From the NCBI RefSeq assembly GCF_014805685.1, contig NC_060909.1, forward strand, positions 3,367,792 through 3,431,791: 64,000 nucleotides of DNA, written 5' to 3'. A program made the position numbers and the translations under genes. How positions within the stretch are numbered: position 1 is the first letter of the stretch; each line of letters begins with the position of its first letter. The notes below the pieces were generated by a model. The model worked only from the letters and a program-made list of their open reading frames with translations, had not been told where the DNA came from and did no database searches. Below, one piece after another: positions 23,213 through 34,690 of this stretch. The stretch is from Silurus meridionalis (taxonomy: Eukaryota; Chordata; Actinopteri; Siluriformes; Siluridae).

Positions 23213-23895
23213 CTAGGGATGGTAAGGTTGATTGATTGCATCGGCATAAAAGCTTACCACGTGATGCATTGATTTTAAAGAGTGTGCATTAGATAGAAAT
23301 TAGCATTTGTTTTTAACTTATTTGCATCGGTTTATTTGTATACTGTTGAGTGGATGCGCTATACTTTTTAAATTTTTTTTTTCCGAAAGTGACCATTTAT
23401 TTGCGACCAATATTCGATGTGTAGATTAAACTGTGTCTCGAGCGTGTTCTCTCGGTACCACTGCTGCTACGTGAACAACGTATCGCAACGCTACGGAGAC
23501 TGAGGCGTGTCCTGAGAGTCACATAGAATACAGATTAACATGGCAGAGGTAGAGCTGCGTCTTCATAGAGTCAAAACAGGAAAAAGGATGTCTGGTTTTA
23601 TTTAGTAATTTTTAAGTACATCTATAATTTCCATATATATTTGTAGCATATTGAACTGCAAAGCCTTGTGGGGTTTTTTTTCCATTGCATTGTATTGCAT
23701 TGCAGCGTATTGTGTTAAATCAAATCGAAATCAAATCGCACTGCATTGTAAAAGGGGGTGAATCGTTCGAATCGTTAGCTGCTTCATATGTATCTTTAAT
23801 GTATTGTTTTGCTGGTGATTCATCAAGAGTTTTTATGCTGCAACGGGTTGCCATTGATGCATTTAACAATTATTTAACCGTTAGCATGCACCACC
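23213..23895 (+). mobile_element. hAT-A element
   Basis: Begins CTAGGGATGGTAAGGTTGAT and contains the family block GCTGCTACGTGAAC, CTACGGAGACTGAGGCGTGT, CACATAGAATACAGATTAAC and ATGGCAGAGGTAGAGCTG, also seen near 36740 (reverse), 41420 and 52790. A right part with GCATTGCAGCGTATTG and GTTAGCTGCTTCATATGTAT matches 36396 reversed. The class (hAT) is inferred from the TAGGGATG end and general layout. Confidence 0.65.
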
Positions 23896-24099
23896 ACTTT
23901 TGGAACTCAGGTCTGAACTCAATGTGCACTGCATACACAATTTAGATAACTTTGGAAAAAAGACACTTTGGGCTTTACTATGAATCATTTAGAGTCGATC
24001 ATGCTCAAAAGATAAGTTCTCTGAAATATTTTTTACCGCAATGATTTCATGTATAGAATCAGTCCTAGAGATTATGCAGCAAATCTTTTTTTAGACAGA
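23896..24099. other. spacer without recognised features
   Basis: AT-rich sequence between a hAT-A copy and an L2 relic. Confidence 0.4.
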
Positions 24100-24860
24100 C
24101 AGCTGTTTATCCTACGTTACTGTTCCCCATGTCAAGATCTTCTAAACTTGATGGACAAACCTGCACAACTTTGGGGTAACCATGGACAACCAGCTGTCCT
24201 TCTCCTTTCACATCGCTAATCTAACATGATTGTGTCACATTCTTCATCACAGCATCAGGACAATTTGTCCTATCGACACTGGTCTCTCAGGTGGTGGTTC
24301 AATTTCAAGACAAGGCTGCAACTTGTTTCTGGCAGGTCTGCACCTGACCACCATTTGACCTCCTGAACACCTGAGAATGCATCTGCATTATTTGTTTTCC
24401 CCATTCCACCATATTGCTTTACCCCTCCATTGACTTCCCTTAGCCTGTAACACCGATGCTCGCCTACAAACCCAAAACTGGCTCAGCACCCATCTACCTC
24501 ACATTCCTTCTGTTCCTCCTTCTCATCCTTAACCCCAGCTTGATGAGTCCTTTCATCTCTCAGGGTACAAGAATGTATCAAGACTTCTGTTCTGGCACCT
24601 AGGTGGTAAAATGAACCTTTACTTGCTGTTCAAACAGCTGAGTCTCTAGCAGGCATTTAACCATGTCTAAAGACCTACCTTTTAATGAAGTATCGATATC
24701 AGCACGCTTTTAAAACACTTTCCTCCCCAAAAAAGGTTTTTAGGTTGATTATATTCTTAGGCTTTTGCCTAATGAACCAATATCAGGACGTATTTATTGA
24801 TAGAGACTTAAAAGCAGTTTTGGATAAAGGGACCGTCTGCCAAATGCCATAAATGTAAAG
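24100..24860 (+). mobile_element. L2-type LINE 3' end, degenerate
   Basis: Plus-strand codons read FGVTMDNQLSFSFHIANLT before a stop, with later pieces matching the C-terminal part of the same reverse transcriptase (CTGGCAGGTCTGCACCTGAC, CTCAGGGTACAAGAATG, GTTCTGGCACCTAGGTGGTA, CAGCTGAGTCTCTAGCAGGC). The 3' end GGGACCGTCTGCCAAATGCC ATAAATGTAA is the characteristic L2-like tail. Many stops and indels make it inactive. Confidence 0.85.
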
Positions 24861-25012
24861 AGAATCAGATTTATTTAATTAGATTTGAGTAAAATAAATT
24901 TATGAATCTAGAAAATGTTCAGTGTTTGGCTTCAACGTGAGTGCCATCATCTATTAATCAATGCTACTTGCTCTTATCCATTTTATACAGTATCTGTATG
25001 TAAAAACTGTAA
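24861..25012. other. spacer without recognised features
   Basis: AT-rich sequence. Confidence 0.4.
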
Positions 25013-25947
25013 ATAATACACTACATGGACTAAAGTATTGGGACACCTGACATTCTTCCTCAAACTACATATCAGGTCGTATCAAAAGGTTTTAAGACTA
25101 TTTCTGTTTACAAGAAAGCACTTTATTTATCTATGTTTAAACACTATCACCTTCAAAACAGTCCCCTTGCACAGCAGTACAGCCTCCCAGCATTCCTGCC
25201 ACTTTTGGAATGTGTCCTGGAAGTCTTCTATTCGAAGCGTGTCAAGCACCATCTGCGATTCGTGCTGGATCTCCGCTATGGTGTCTAAATGGCGACCTAT
25301 GAGCTGGATCTTCATCTTTGGAAAGACGGTGAAGTCCTCCTAAACCAAATCTGGCGAGTAGGGTGGGCAGGGAAGTGAGATCATGTGGACTGTTTTCCGA
25401 CGATCCGACTGTTATCCGACGATGCACAAGTTACTGAATAGTTTCGACATTTTCAGGGGTTGAGCTCATTGAAGGTCTTCCTGATCTCTTGTCGTCTTCC
25501 AGTGATGTTCTTCTGATTTTAAAGTGCACCTGCTACAAATGTATGTCATGCCAAACGTCTCTGTGCAGATTTGAAGAATATTATGTTTGCTCTTTGTTCT
25601 AACTTGCTGTCCATGATGAAATTGCAGACATGGTAAAGCACTTGGTTAGAATTATCACCAATTATCACCATAAGTCTCGAAACATTTTGATGCCACCTTA
25701 TAGGAGATTGAATGACCTGCCTTCGAAATCTGACCTCAACCCTGGTGAATGTTCACTGCACCCCAGGCCTCCTCACCTCATCTTGATCAGCACCTGACTT
25801 TACTAACATCATTGTGTCTGAACGAGCACAAATCTCCACAAAATCTCGTGAAACATAGAACTGGAGGTTATTCTAAAAGTGACCGGTGTGTGTGTGGAAT
25901 ACTAATTGTGGAATAGTTTGTTAAAACTTTCCCAAACTTTTGTGTAT
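25013..25947 (+). mobile_element. Tc1-C copy split by a mariner insertion
   Basis: Left end TACATGGACTAAAGTATTGG and GACACCTGACATT, right end CCCAAACTTTTGTGTATAAC. The part after 25701 (GAATGTTCACTGCACCCCAG, GCACAAATCTCCACAAAATC, TGGAGGTTATTCTAAAAGTG) reads in the transposase sense and is the C-terminal portion of Tc1-C. The middle is occupied by the mariner copy. Confidence 0.7.
25072..25700 (-). mobile_element. mariner element nested in Tc1-C, internally deleted
   Basis: Terminal repeats AGGTCGTATCAAAAGGTTTT (left) and the complement of AAACATTTTGATGCCACCTT (right), with TA on each side (25070-25071 and 25701-25702). The minus-strand frame from 25315 reads MKIQLIGRHLDTIAEIQHES and later FQKWQECWEAVLLCKG, the C-terminal end of a mariner transposase; upstream the conserved 'FFLFPKMK' context is degraded. 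At 629 bp it is about half the usual mariner length. Confidence 0.85.
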
Positions 25948-26314
25948 AACGTTTATTTCATCAGTAGTTACATTATTGCAGAAACGGCTAATAAGCAGGA
26001 TATGCGACGTGAGGGCTGGATTAGCATTTGTTTATGCTAGGTCACCTGGAATATACAGGATTGCTGTTTGCATTTGTGAGACCGTGTATGTTGGCATGCA
26101 TAACCTCTTAATTACATGTTGTGACAATCTGTCTCTCTTTACCCGACCTGCAATAAACAGTCGAGGCAATCACCACATGCGTCTCGAAACCACTTATAGA
26201 ATGAATCCAATAGTCTGGAAAGTGAAGCGTTTCACTCAATTCTGTGCAATTTCTAGATCTGTTTGGAATTAATGGGGATTTTCTGGCTTGACAAAGCATG
26301 AAAATTATCGAGCG

Positions 26315-26316
<2 letters not shown>
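25948..26316. other. intron sequence without clear features
   Basis: No repeat or exon recognised. Confidence 0.4.

Positions 26317-26371
<55 letters not shown>
26317..26371. repeat. (TG)n microsatellite
   Basis: Twenty-seven TG units. Confidence 0.98.
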
Positions 26372-26372
<1 letters not shown>

Positions 26373-26961
26373 CATGCATAAGGTGCCATAGTAAATGGAA
26401 TACTGCAGACCACACTGGCGCAACTCTATAGTATGACATGAACACTTTGTGTTTTGTTGACATGCTACATTTCAAACTACAGACAAAATAATCCACCAGA
26501 TATAAAAGTATGTGCTGTATAAATTCTTGGGTATTACGACAATAACGGCGAACATCGAATTGATTTGAATCCAAACAATGCACTGGCAGACAGCAGGCAC
26601 TAAACAGCAGCAATTATCTATTGAAAGTTTTGTGGCTAGAACCATGTAGCCATGCGTGACATCTGGAGACAGTTGGAAGCAAGCTTTTGAATAAATTTCA
26701 TGGTCATATGATTCCAGGTCTTTTGAGGACGGAAAACATAGATGTCAGCACCGCAAACATGTCAGGGGAAGATATCAAGGGACTTTTTTTCTTATTTCAA
26801 GATGTCCTTGTAGACTTTTTTTTTGTTGGCTGCTCTGTTTTAAGACATACAATTAGAAATGAGTCGCACAAGAACGTTTAAGTCAGGACGTCTTTTGGGT
26901 GTTTGTTGGATTCTTAGTAAGAGGTGCAGTATTGTTTCAAAAAAGTTAATATTCTTTGGTA
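26372..26961. other. intron sequence without clear features
   Basis: No exon or assignable repeat. Confidence 0.4.
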
Positions 26962-27586
26962 ATCAAAGACGGCAAAAGTAAACACATCCTTTACTCAAGT
27001 AGAAGTACAGATACTCATGTTTTAAAAGACTCTGGTAAAAGTTTAAGTAGTAACTACACTTTTCCACTCAAGTTACTTAAAGAAGTTTGGGCTCTGACAT
27101 GTACTTAAGTAAAAAGTAGGTATTACAACTACCTGTTTTAGTGTCACACTGGTAACTGAACCTCACACCATATTAAGACTAGATAATTAATACAAAAGAA
27201 TTTCAAATGTTTTCTAATGAATGAATCCAGGCTGAACATCCACTATATAGAACACAAGCAGAGAAAAGATGATGATGATGATCAGGTGTTTAGGAATGTC
27301 TCTGTTCTCAGTCATGTTTACAGTTTACATCACTGACTCCCTCTTGTTGATGAGCTGAACCCGGCGCAATGAGAAGAAAAAATATTTATGTACCGGTAAC
27401 CAAATAGATGAAAACTAAAGTAACGAGCCTGTTTTGAAAATGTAGGAAGTAGAAAGTACAGAGATTGGTGAAATAATTTAATGAGTGAAAGTAAAAAAAA
27501 AAAATATTGAAGTAAAAATACTGATACCAGAAAAAGCTACTTAACTACAGTAACAAAGTATTTGTACTTCATTACTTCCCACCTCT
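26962..27586. mobile_element. hAT-like element with Tol2-type ends
   Basis: Left end AATCAAAGACGGCAAAAGTA with TACTCAAGTAGAAGTACAGA; right end GTACTTCATTACTTCCCACC TCTG, which inverted reads CAGAGGTGGGAAGTAATGAA. These CAGAGGTG and TACTTAAGTA words resemble Tol2 family ends. About 620 bp, no transposase. The interior differs from hAT-B, so it is a separate subfamily. Confidence 0.65.
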
Positions 27587-27641
27587 GTTGGTAATACACG
27601 ACGATTACAGTAAAAAGTATGTTCAGCTTTTTTATTTTTTT

Positions 27642-27710
27642 ATCCATCCATCCATCCATCCATCCATCCATCCATCCATCCATCCATCCATCCATCCATC
27701 CATCCATCCA
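27642..27710. repeat. (ATCC)n microsatellite
   Basis: Seventeen tandem ATCC units. Confidence 0.98.
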
Positions 27711-27728
27711 AAATTAGGTAACACATAC

Positions 27729-28146
27729 TATAGACATAAGTTTGGACACCTGACTACAACATCTGTATGATTTTGAACACCCCATTCCACATTTAGTCCC
27801 CATTTGCTGGTATAATAACCTCTTTCTGGAAAGATGTTGCACTAGATTTTGGAGTGTGTTTTTGAAGATTTCAAACACGATGGCGTTAATAAGGGCATCG
27901 GTTTCTGAAGTAGGTGAGGTGAGGAAGCCTGGGGTGAAGTCAGTGCTCTATAGCAGGAGATCTTCCACTCCAACCAATGGAAAGCATAAGCTGGCTTTGT
28001 GCACAAGGTTCTCCTAGTTGAACAGAAGGGAAGATTTCATGCTAGAACATCCAAAGACAAACTACAAAAGTATGTGGTAACAGTTTGGGGAAGAACCACA
28101 TATAGGTGGAAAAGTCAAGTTTCCCAAGACTTTTGTTTACAGAGTA
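27729..28146 (-). mobile_element. Tc1-C short element with both ends
   Basis: Left end AGACATAAGTTTGGACACCT, right end TTTCCCAAGACTTTTGTTTA, an imperfect inverted pair. The inside (CACATTTAGTCCCCATTTGC, CACTAGATTTTGGAGTGTG, GGCTTTGTGCACAAGG, GTTTGGGGAAGAACCACATA) is the complement of Tc1 transposase C-terminal DNA. No open frame remains. Confidence 0.75.
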
Positions 28147-28879
28147 AATCAGTGCAAATGATGTATTATGAAGCCTTTATTGTGAATTTACCGTTACCAC
28201 AGACACGATAATGTTCTATGAATGAAGTCGATATTTAAGGTTAGGAAATAATAATAAAAATGATTAATTATCTAATATAATATAAACGTGATGTTCTGTT
28301 CTCACCCGGAAGCATTGATGCTAGTGAAGAGAAATGTGATGGTTTGCGCGAGTGTTTATTGCGTTCAGATTAGGAGAGGACCAGCTGTTTGAACTTAATT
28401 AGCATGCAGATTGGGAGCTGCTTTGCCTTTCCCTAACTAATTCAGAGCTTCTGGATGTCGACATCAAAGGGACCACTGGCATGATGGGATGTCTAGGGAG
28501 GATACCGAGCACTTCTAGTCTGCCAGACAAATGCTGAGGCTGGTTGGAGCTGTGGGTGGCCCAGGGATCCATCACTGTAATGGAGCCATATGCAGGGCTT
28601 AACAATGAAAAGTGCAATTAGGTTGTGGTTATGAGTTTCTCAAGGCATTCAACTTGTAGAGTAAAAAGACCTTTATGTGTCGGTGCAGTCAATTAGCATG
28701 ATCGTCTTATGGAATCTAGGCCATGTCATGGTTGGATTTTATTTCAAATTATGATCCAAACTAGCGATTCTGTCGCCTTCTTTTTTCCGAACTAGACGCC
28801 CTTTATCTGGATGGAGTTCGCTTCATTTGGAAACCATTACCGGCAGCTGAGGATGGTTCTACATGAACAGCCAAAAGTT
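28147..28879. other. repeat-poor intron, possible conserved non-coding DNA
   Basis: From about 28380 to 28620 the sequence is compositionally even and matches nothing else in the window (AATTAGCATGCAGATTGGGA is an example). I see no coding signal. Conservation is only a guess. Confidence 0.35.
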
Positions 28880-29220
28880 GCATGAGCTTAAAGGGTTAAA
28901 CTCGAACCATGAAGATGGATTTGGACTGTAATTGATATAAATGTTTTGCTACAATGGTATACGGCTGCAATTTCCATGAACAGCATTGTGGTATCCAACT
29001 GTTTATAAATGGACATTCGGCATCACTCAGATGAGGATGGGTTTCTTTTTGAGTCTGGTTCCTCTCAAGGTTTCTTCAGCATACCATCTCAGAGTTGTTC
29101 CTCACCATCTGAATCACTAGCTTGCTCATAAATTATAAAGGTATAGGGTTTAATTTATGATGATTTTATTTCTGTAAAGCTGCTGTGGGACAATGTTCAA
29201 AATAATTTACATCTTAGTAT
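28880..29220 (+). repeat. retroelement 3'-tail repeat (family T)
   Basis: GATGAGGATGGGTTTCTTTT, GAGTCTGGTTCCTCTCAAGG, TTTCTTCAGCATACC and TTTCTGTAAAGCTGCTGTGG occur in the order found at 61250-61630 and, reversed, at 33413 and 45340. In fish this tail usually ends in an ATTGAATTGAATT run, as seen at 33413. LINE or SINE origin is likely, class unassigned. Confidence 0.65.
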
Positions 29221-29500
29221 GTCTAAAGCACTAGTCACAAAGTGTGTTACTTCTCAATGAGTGTGAGTCTATTAAATAGTGTGAAGGTTGTAATTGAGTT
29301 CACCTGTGTGTAAGCAGTAGCTAGGTGAAACAGAGCAAAGGCTCTGAAATATTTGGAGGCTGTGGTGTTTATAGAGACCAGTGGCAGGCTGTGCATTTCA
29401 CACGTAGTCTTCCAGTGGTGTCCTACCTGAATCAATTCACCTTTTAATTCAATCATTAATACGCCATGGCTACAGAAAACATCGGTATTATACATTATAT

Positions 29501-29503
<3 letters not shown>
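29221..29503. other. spacer without recognised features
   Basis: No gene or repeat family seen. Confidence 0.4.

Positions 29504-29575
<72 letters not shown>
29504..29575. repeat. (TA)n microsatellite
   Basis: About 35 TA units. Confidence 0.97.
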
Positions 29576-29580
<5 letters not shown>

Positions 29581-31699
29581 GTCCTGCATCACAGACAGGA
29601 ATCTCATACAGTGAGAATAAATGGCAAAAACAAAAAACCCAATGAATACATTTCATTCAATTCATTTACAATTCAGAACACAATAGTCTCCTTTCCCTGT
29701 AGCCACAACTCTACTGCCTGCGTACATCTAGCAAGAGAATCAATATTAACCTTATAAAATATCCCCTGGTTTTCCGTAAATCTTTTGTGCATTTTTTCTG
29801 TACGTTACCGTTATGCTGGGGATTTGAAATAAAACCGAATTGCGTGTTTTTGTGCAAATTGTACAGGAAAGACAACATAAAAGTACAAATGGTTCATGAA
29901 AAAGCTAAACACTGTGCTGAACTGTTTTGGCGACCTTTCCTCAGGATGTCCGGCTTTTCTTGCCAAGGCAGTCTTGTAAAAGTCCTTGCAAGAGTATCTG
30001 CGACCAAATCAATTGGAATTTGATTGGATAGAAACTCCAATGTATACACCTGGCACTCGAGTGAAACGCTATGAAATAAAGGGAATAGACTATTGGAAAT
30101 AATTTATTACAAATTCACGGACAAAAACATTAAAACGTAAGTCAGTGATTCTGATGTGGTTTAACCCCGCAGAGAAGGTCTTGCAGGCCCCGATGCTGCA
30201 CCACCGATAGAGACTTAACTGACTGAGATCTGAAAATTTATTTACATGCCAATCACAGTCACATCATCATTTCTGATATGCCGCCATTTAGCTGAGCTCT
30301 GTGGTAGGCTCACGGCTGACACACTTAAATCCCTTTCTTTTAATTACACGAACGGCGTGATACGAATAGAAAGAAGCGAGCAAGGTGAAATCGGACGAAG
30401 ATGCAGGTAAAACGAGTAGGTGTGCATCGAATGAGAATCAAGGACGTGTCCCAGTTCCATACTGTAACAACCCTATACACACGCTCTCCCTGCCTTTCTT
30501 CTATATTAGAAGATTATTTATTTTCCATAAAGTAACAGGAAGCCGAGGAAGGCTGAGCGGTCACAGCGAGCCCTTCTGTTTATCTTTCAGGACAGTTGGT
30601 GCACGTGAGGGCACGGCCTCTGCCCCTACTGTTTCAGTCGTCCCAATGCCTCGCTCGCTCTGTCGTTTTAATCATGTGGCTATGGAAAGGAAAAGGATAA
30701 AAAAAAATATCTGGAGCATGTTCCCTCCTGTGGCTTAATTAGTTTTTAAGTTGGAGGCGCCGACCGAATTGGGTGCGAGTGTTTGTGATAGAAAAGGCTT
30801 GTGATTAAAGGGGAAATCTGTAGCTTGTCTGAATGTCTGGGGAAGGACCATGCAGTGGTCATGCGTGAACACGTTTAAGGAGCTGTCCGTAGTGCTGAAA
30901 CCCGCCCGAATGCCTGGATTGTACAAGAATGTAAAAAGAAAGAAGAATGTGGTAGCCAGTCAGCGATTTCTTCACTGCACTGATTTTAATTGTTTCTTGT
31001 GCCCCTGATGCACCTCTTTTATTGGTTCACCTTTAGGGCAGAGGAAATCTTCCGGAAAGAATCTACCACAGGATTATAAGGCTGCTGTAGTGTACCCTCC
31101 ACCACCAACATATCTGTGCCATTCATTTCGTAATTTTTATGCAATCTTTTTAGACTCTGTTTCCTAAATTATTGCCAATGAGGAGAACTTAAACAATGTC
31201 GGGGTGAAAAGAAAAAAGTGCGCCTGTTTATTCATTTGCACATCATCCAGTTTTCTCGCTCTCTCGCTTTCTCTCACACCCTGTGTCCTTCCTCTCGCCT
31301 CAGGGGACTTGTCCTGCTTTCTCGCCCCTTCCTTCTCCATTCATCATCTCTTCTCAGATAGGCGGAGTGCAATGTTTTTAATTAGCTGATTAATAACGAA
31401 TGAGAAAGCTGCGGGTCTCCTCCAGCCTGGTGTTGGGAGCGAGATCAGAGGCAGACAGCATCTCAAAGACGAGCGTCATTTATGCTTTTATGAGGGACCC
31501 GATACAAACTTTCCGCTCTACATTCCGAGACGAATCGTTTTAATACGTTTATTTAAAAAGCTAAGATTTTTTTTAAGAAAGTGGGGAAATAAGGAGTGTT
31601 GCCAAAGTGCTGGAAGTTTCTTGATGGCTTTTATTTTATTTTTATTTTTTTAATTTGAAAAATGTTTAAATATAGATTTATTGGATTTTAATATATATA
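29576..31699. other. 2.1-kb repeat-poor intron block
   Basis: Apart from short A/T runs I find none of the window's transposon families here. GC is higher than in the flanks near 30540-30960 and 31250-31500. No exon was identified. It contains the REST-type site, so it is the best candidate regulatory block of the window. Confidence 0.45.
30879..30899 (-). promoter_or_regulatory. candidate REST/NRSF-binding RE1 element
   Basis: The minus strand reads TTC AGCACTACGGACAGCTCC over these 21 bases. The full RE1 consensus is TTCAGCACCACGGACAGCGC followed by C, so 19 of 21 positions agree, including both half-sites (CAGCAC and GGACAGC) at the canonical spacing. REST silences neuronal genes in non-neuronal cells, and BRSK2 is a brain-enriched kinase, so the location inside its intron makes sense. 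Binding itself is inference. Confidence 0.65.
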
Positions 31700-31800
31700 T
31701 ATATATGGATATAGGGATGATAAGATTTACAGATTCGCATTGCCATTACAAAAATGTGCATCAGTAACAAGTTGGCTTTTGTATCGTATTGCATAAAAAA
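31700..31800. mobile_element. hAT-A fragment
   Basis: TAGGGATGATAAGATTTACA and CATTGCCATTACAAAAATG resemble the left end of the hAT-A copies at 23213 and 40222. About 90 bp only. Confidence 0.4.
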
Positions 31801-31879
31801 TGAATAAATAAATAAATCTCCATCTCTCACACACCACAGCTTTTCAACATAGAACTGGTCCATGGTGAACAAAAAGGTC

Positions 31880-31898
31880 GGCGCCCCCTGTTGTACAT
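31880..31898 (-). promoter_or_regulatory. candidate CTCF-binding motif
   Basis: On the minus strand ACAACAGGGGGCGCCGA carries the strong CTCF core CAGGGGGCGCC. Motif match only. It lies next to a hAT-A fragment, so it may have arrived with a repeat. Confidence 0.35.
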
Positions 31899-33412
31899 CA
31901 TACAATCTGGGTTATTAAACTTTATTTCAGTTAGAAGCTCAGACAAATAGTGTAATTATTATTACAGCACAGCATTATTGAGTTCTCCCTTCTGATTGGT
32001 CAGGGAATGAGTCTTTGACTACAGTTCGGCAAAAAATAAGAGGCTCGTTCGGGATTTGTTTCTATTTTTAATCGTTTCTATAGCAACAGCTAATTCACAG
32101 GGATGGACGTTTCATGTAATCAAACGTTAATTAGAGATGGATGAACAGATTGCATGGATATTAAATGGATCTTTTATTCAATGATGGAAAAAAGATGTTT
32201 ATTAAACATTTATGAAAGGAGTCTACAGTGTCAGTACTTCTTACTAGTCAGCAGATTTCCTGGCAGAGGAAAGTCTACATGACAGCATTTTGCATTTTCT
32301 GGAATAATCCACAGCTAGATGTGTGCTACAGCATTTTACTGCAAGATGTGGAGGTGAATAACGGCATGAGGTGAAGCAGAGAGCATTTAAATAGTGTCAA
32401 AATAGCCCTTATTACCTTATACCATGGTCAATTTCCAGCATTGACAAATTAAAGCTGTCCTTAAAGTTTACAGTGCAAAACTGACTGAATGGACTGAAAT
32501 AATTGTTGTTAATGTTTGCTCTGAATTATAGAAATGTGCATGCATCTGTGCCGCATCTCTACTTATAATGAAGCTGCTGGTGTTAATTCCTTGTGCCCTT
32601 TTTCATCATATTTCTCATTTGTACTTAGTTTATTACATTCGTCTTGGACCTATTTTTCAAAATCACTATATTCACAATAGCCTCTATTTTGCTTAGTTAT
32701 GCATTAGTTAGACATTTGCAATATCTGTCTCACTCTGTATATATCTGAACCTGTATGTTACTGTAGTTGTGTTTTATGCTCTGAACTCACACCTTTCTTA
32801 CAGCCAATCATAATCAAATATTTACAGTGAACCTGGTTTAGACACTCAACTCTACAGCCTGAGAATGTCTCTATCGCTTTAACTCCTCACTTTACCACAC
32901 CTCATCATTGTGTTACATGCCAGATAATTAACAAGACTTTTGCATTGCTTGTATAGTTTTCTAATGCTTTTTTCTTTTTCTTTCTTTCCACCATGCCTGT
33001 CGTTTGCTGTTCGTCGTTTGCTGATCGTGTGCTCTTCCCAAATAAAGGTGAGCAATACTTCGTTTTTGGGTGAAAGAATGAGAAGTAGCATACAAATGTA
33101 ACGAAACATGTTACAACCTCCGTATTGTTGAAAGCTGGCTGGGAAATAGAGTGGCTTTCTGAAATTCTGAGACGAGCTACGATTCCTTGAGAGCACAGTA
33201 ATGTTTGGTTAGATGAATGCTCATTAAACATTTGGAAAAAACCAACAGTGTTATAATAATGGATAGATTTCAGGTCCTGTGTTTATCCTATATGTATATC
33301 CTGTCACTTTAATTCACCTCCAATCTGCTGGTGTTTCCACAATGTTCATAATGTTTCTCACACACATACACACACAAACAAAAAACCTCTACTGCATTAT
33401 ATAATTCAATTC
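31899..33412. other. intron sequence without assignable repeats
   Basis: About 1.5 kb of AT-rich DNA. No exon or RNA gene recognised. Confidence 0.4.
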
Positions 33413-33740
33413 AATTCAATTTGGATGGCGTCTTTTAACAATAGACATTGTCCCTAAACAGTTTTCCAGAAATTAATAGATTCATATATACATATATTAC
33501 ATTTTTCATGTATAAATTAATCCCTAATGAGCGAGCCAGTGGTGGTAATGGTAAGAAAAAACTCAGAGATGATATGAGAAAGAAACTTTGAGAAGAACCA
33601 GACTCAAACAGGAAACTCATCCTCACCAAATGTACACTCATTATAGTTCCATCATTGTCGAGAACACCTGAATGCGAAACTCTTTAAAATGACAGTCCTA
33701 AGCCGTTGTAACAAACTGTTTTTATTTATATATATATATA
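33413..33740 (-). repeat. retroelement 3'-tail repeat (family T)
   Basis: Starts with three tandem AATTC units (the terminal repeat of the tail, read reversed), then CAGACTCAAACAGGAAACTC ATCCTCACC, the reverse complement of the family T block at 28995 and 61400. Confidence 0.65.
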
Positions 33741-33896
33741 AGAAGAAGAAAAAGCAAACCCATCCTTATGGTTCATGAGAGAAATCTACCACACTAACTT
33801 CCTAGATCGTTGGTCTGTTCATGTGGACCCATCCTCAGCAGCAGAGAGTGGTCTAGATATGAAGAGAACTCCACTGAGTGGATGGGCGTCGGGATA
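33741..33896. other. spacer without recognised features
   Basis: Short sequence between the family T repeat and the GATA array. Confidence 0.4.
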
Positions 33897-34019
<123 letters not shown>

Positions 34020-34643
34020 CAATTGATAGACTCTGAACTGGGAAATGAGTGAGTTGCACTCTGATTTTGTCCATATTGGACGGCTGTGGTTTCAGCTGGG
34101 AGCCGGAGTCAATAGTATAATTAACACGGGGAGTAAAAAGTGTACTGAAAGTAATTCAGTTACAATGTGAGGGTGTGTTGGATGTGTGTGTGTGCAGTAG
34201 AGTGTTTCTGTGTAAACGTTACTGATACAACAGCAGGTGAATTACAGCAGCAGTACAGTGCAAACATGATCAACATGAACACTGGCAGTGTTAAAACAGC
34301 AGTGTGTGTGGTTGTGAATGGTGGACGCTGAGCTAATCCTAAACCTGGCTCAGAGCAGTGTAGTGTCCCAACAAAGCCATGAGCTGTTGTACAGTGTGAT
34401 CGCTGTTGGTACAAACGTCCACCTGTAGCACTTCTTTCTACAGCTGAATGAATATAATGATGGAATGATGATTTTGACACAAAAACATGTTTTTCATTTA
34501 TTTATAATATTTTTATATGGTCAGGACAGTCTGTAGTTCGGATGAGACACACTGATCGTGAGTGTGTGTAAGTGTGAATAATGGATGAAGTCGCATGTGT
34601 GTGCTGAAGGGAAGCAGTACACTGACTGTATATTCATTCTAAT

Positions 34644-34645
<2 letters not shown>
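34020..34645. other. intron sequence without assignable repeats
   Basis: No exon, RNA gene or repeat family recognised. Confidence 0.4.

Positions 34646-34688
<43 letters not shown>
34646..34688. repeat. (AC)n microsatellite
   Basis: Twenty-one AC units. Confidence 0.98.

Positions 34689-34690
<2 letters not shown>

Noticed and set aside
26730..26752. GTCAGCACCGCAAACATGTC as a further RE1 site
   Set aside because: Only the left half-site fits; about 13 of 21 positions agree, near chance level.
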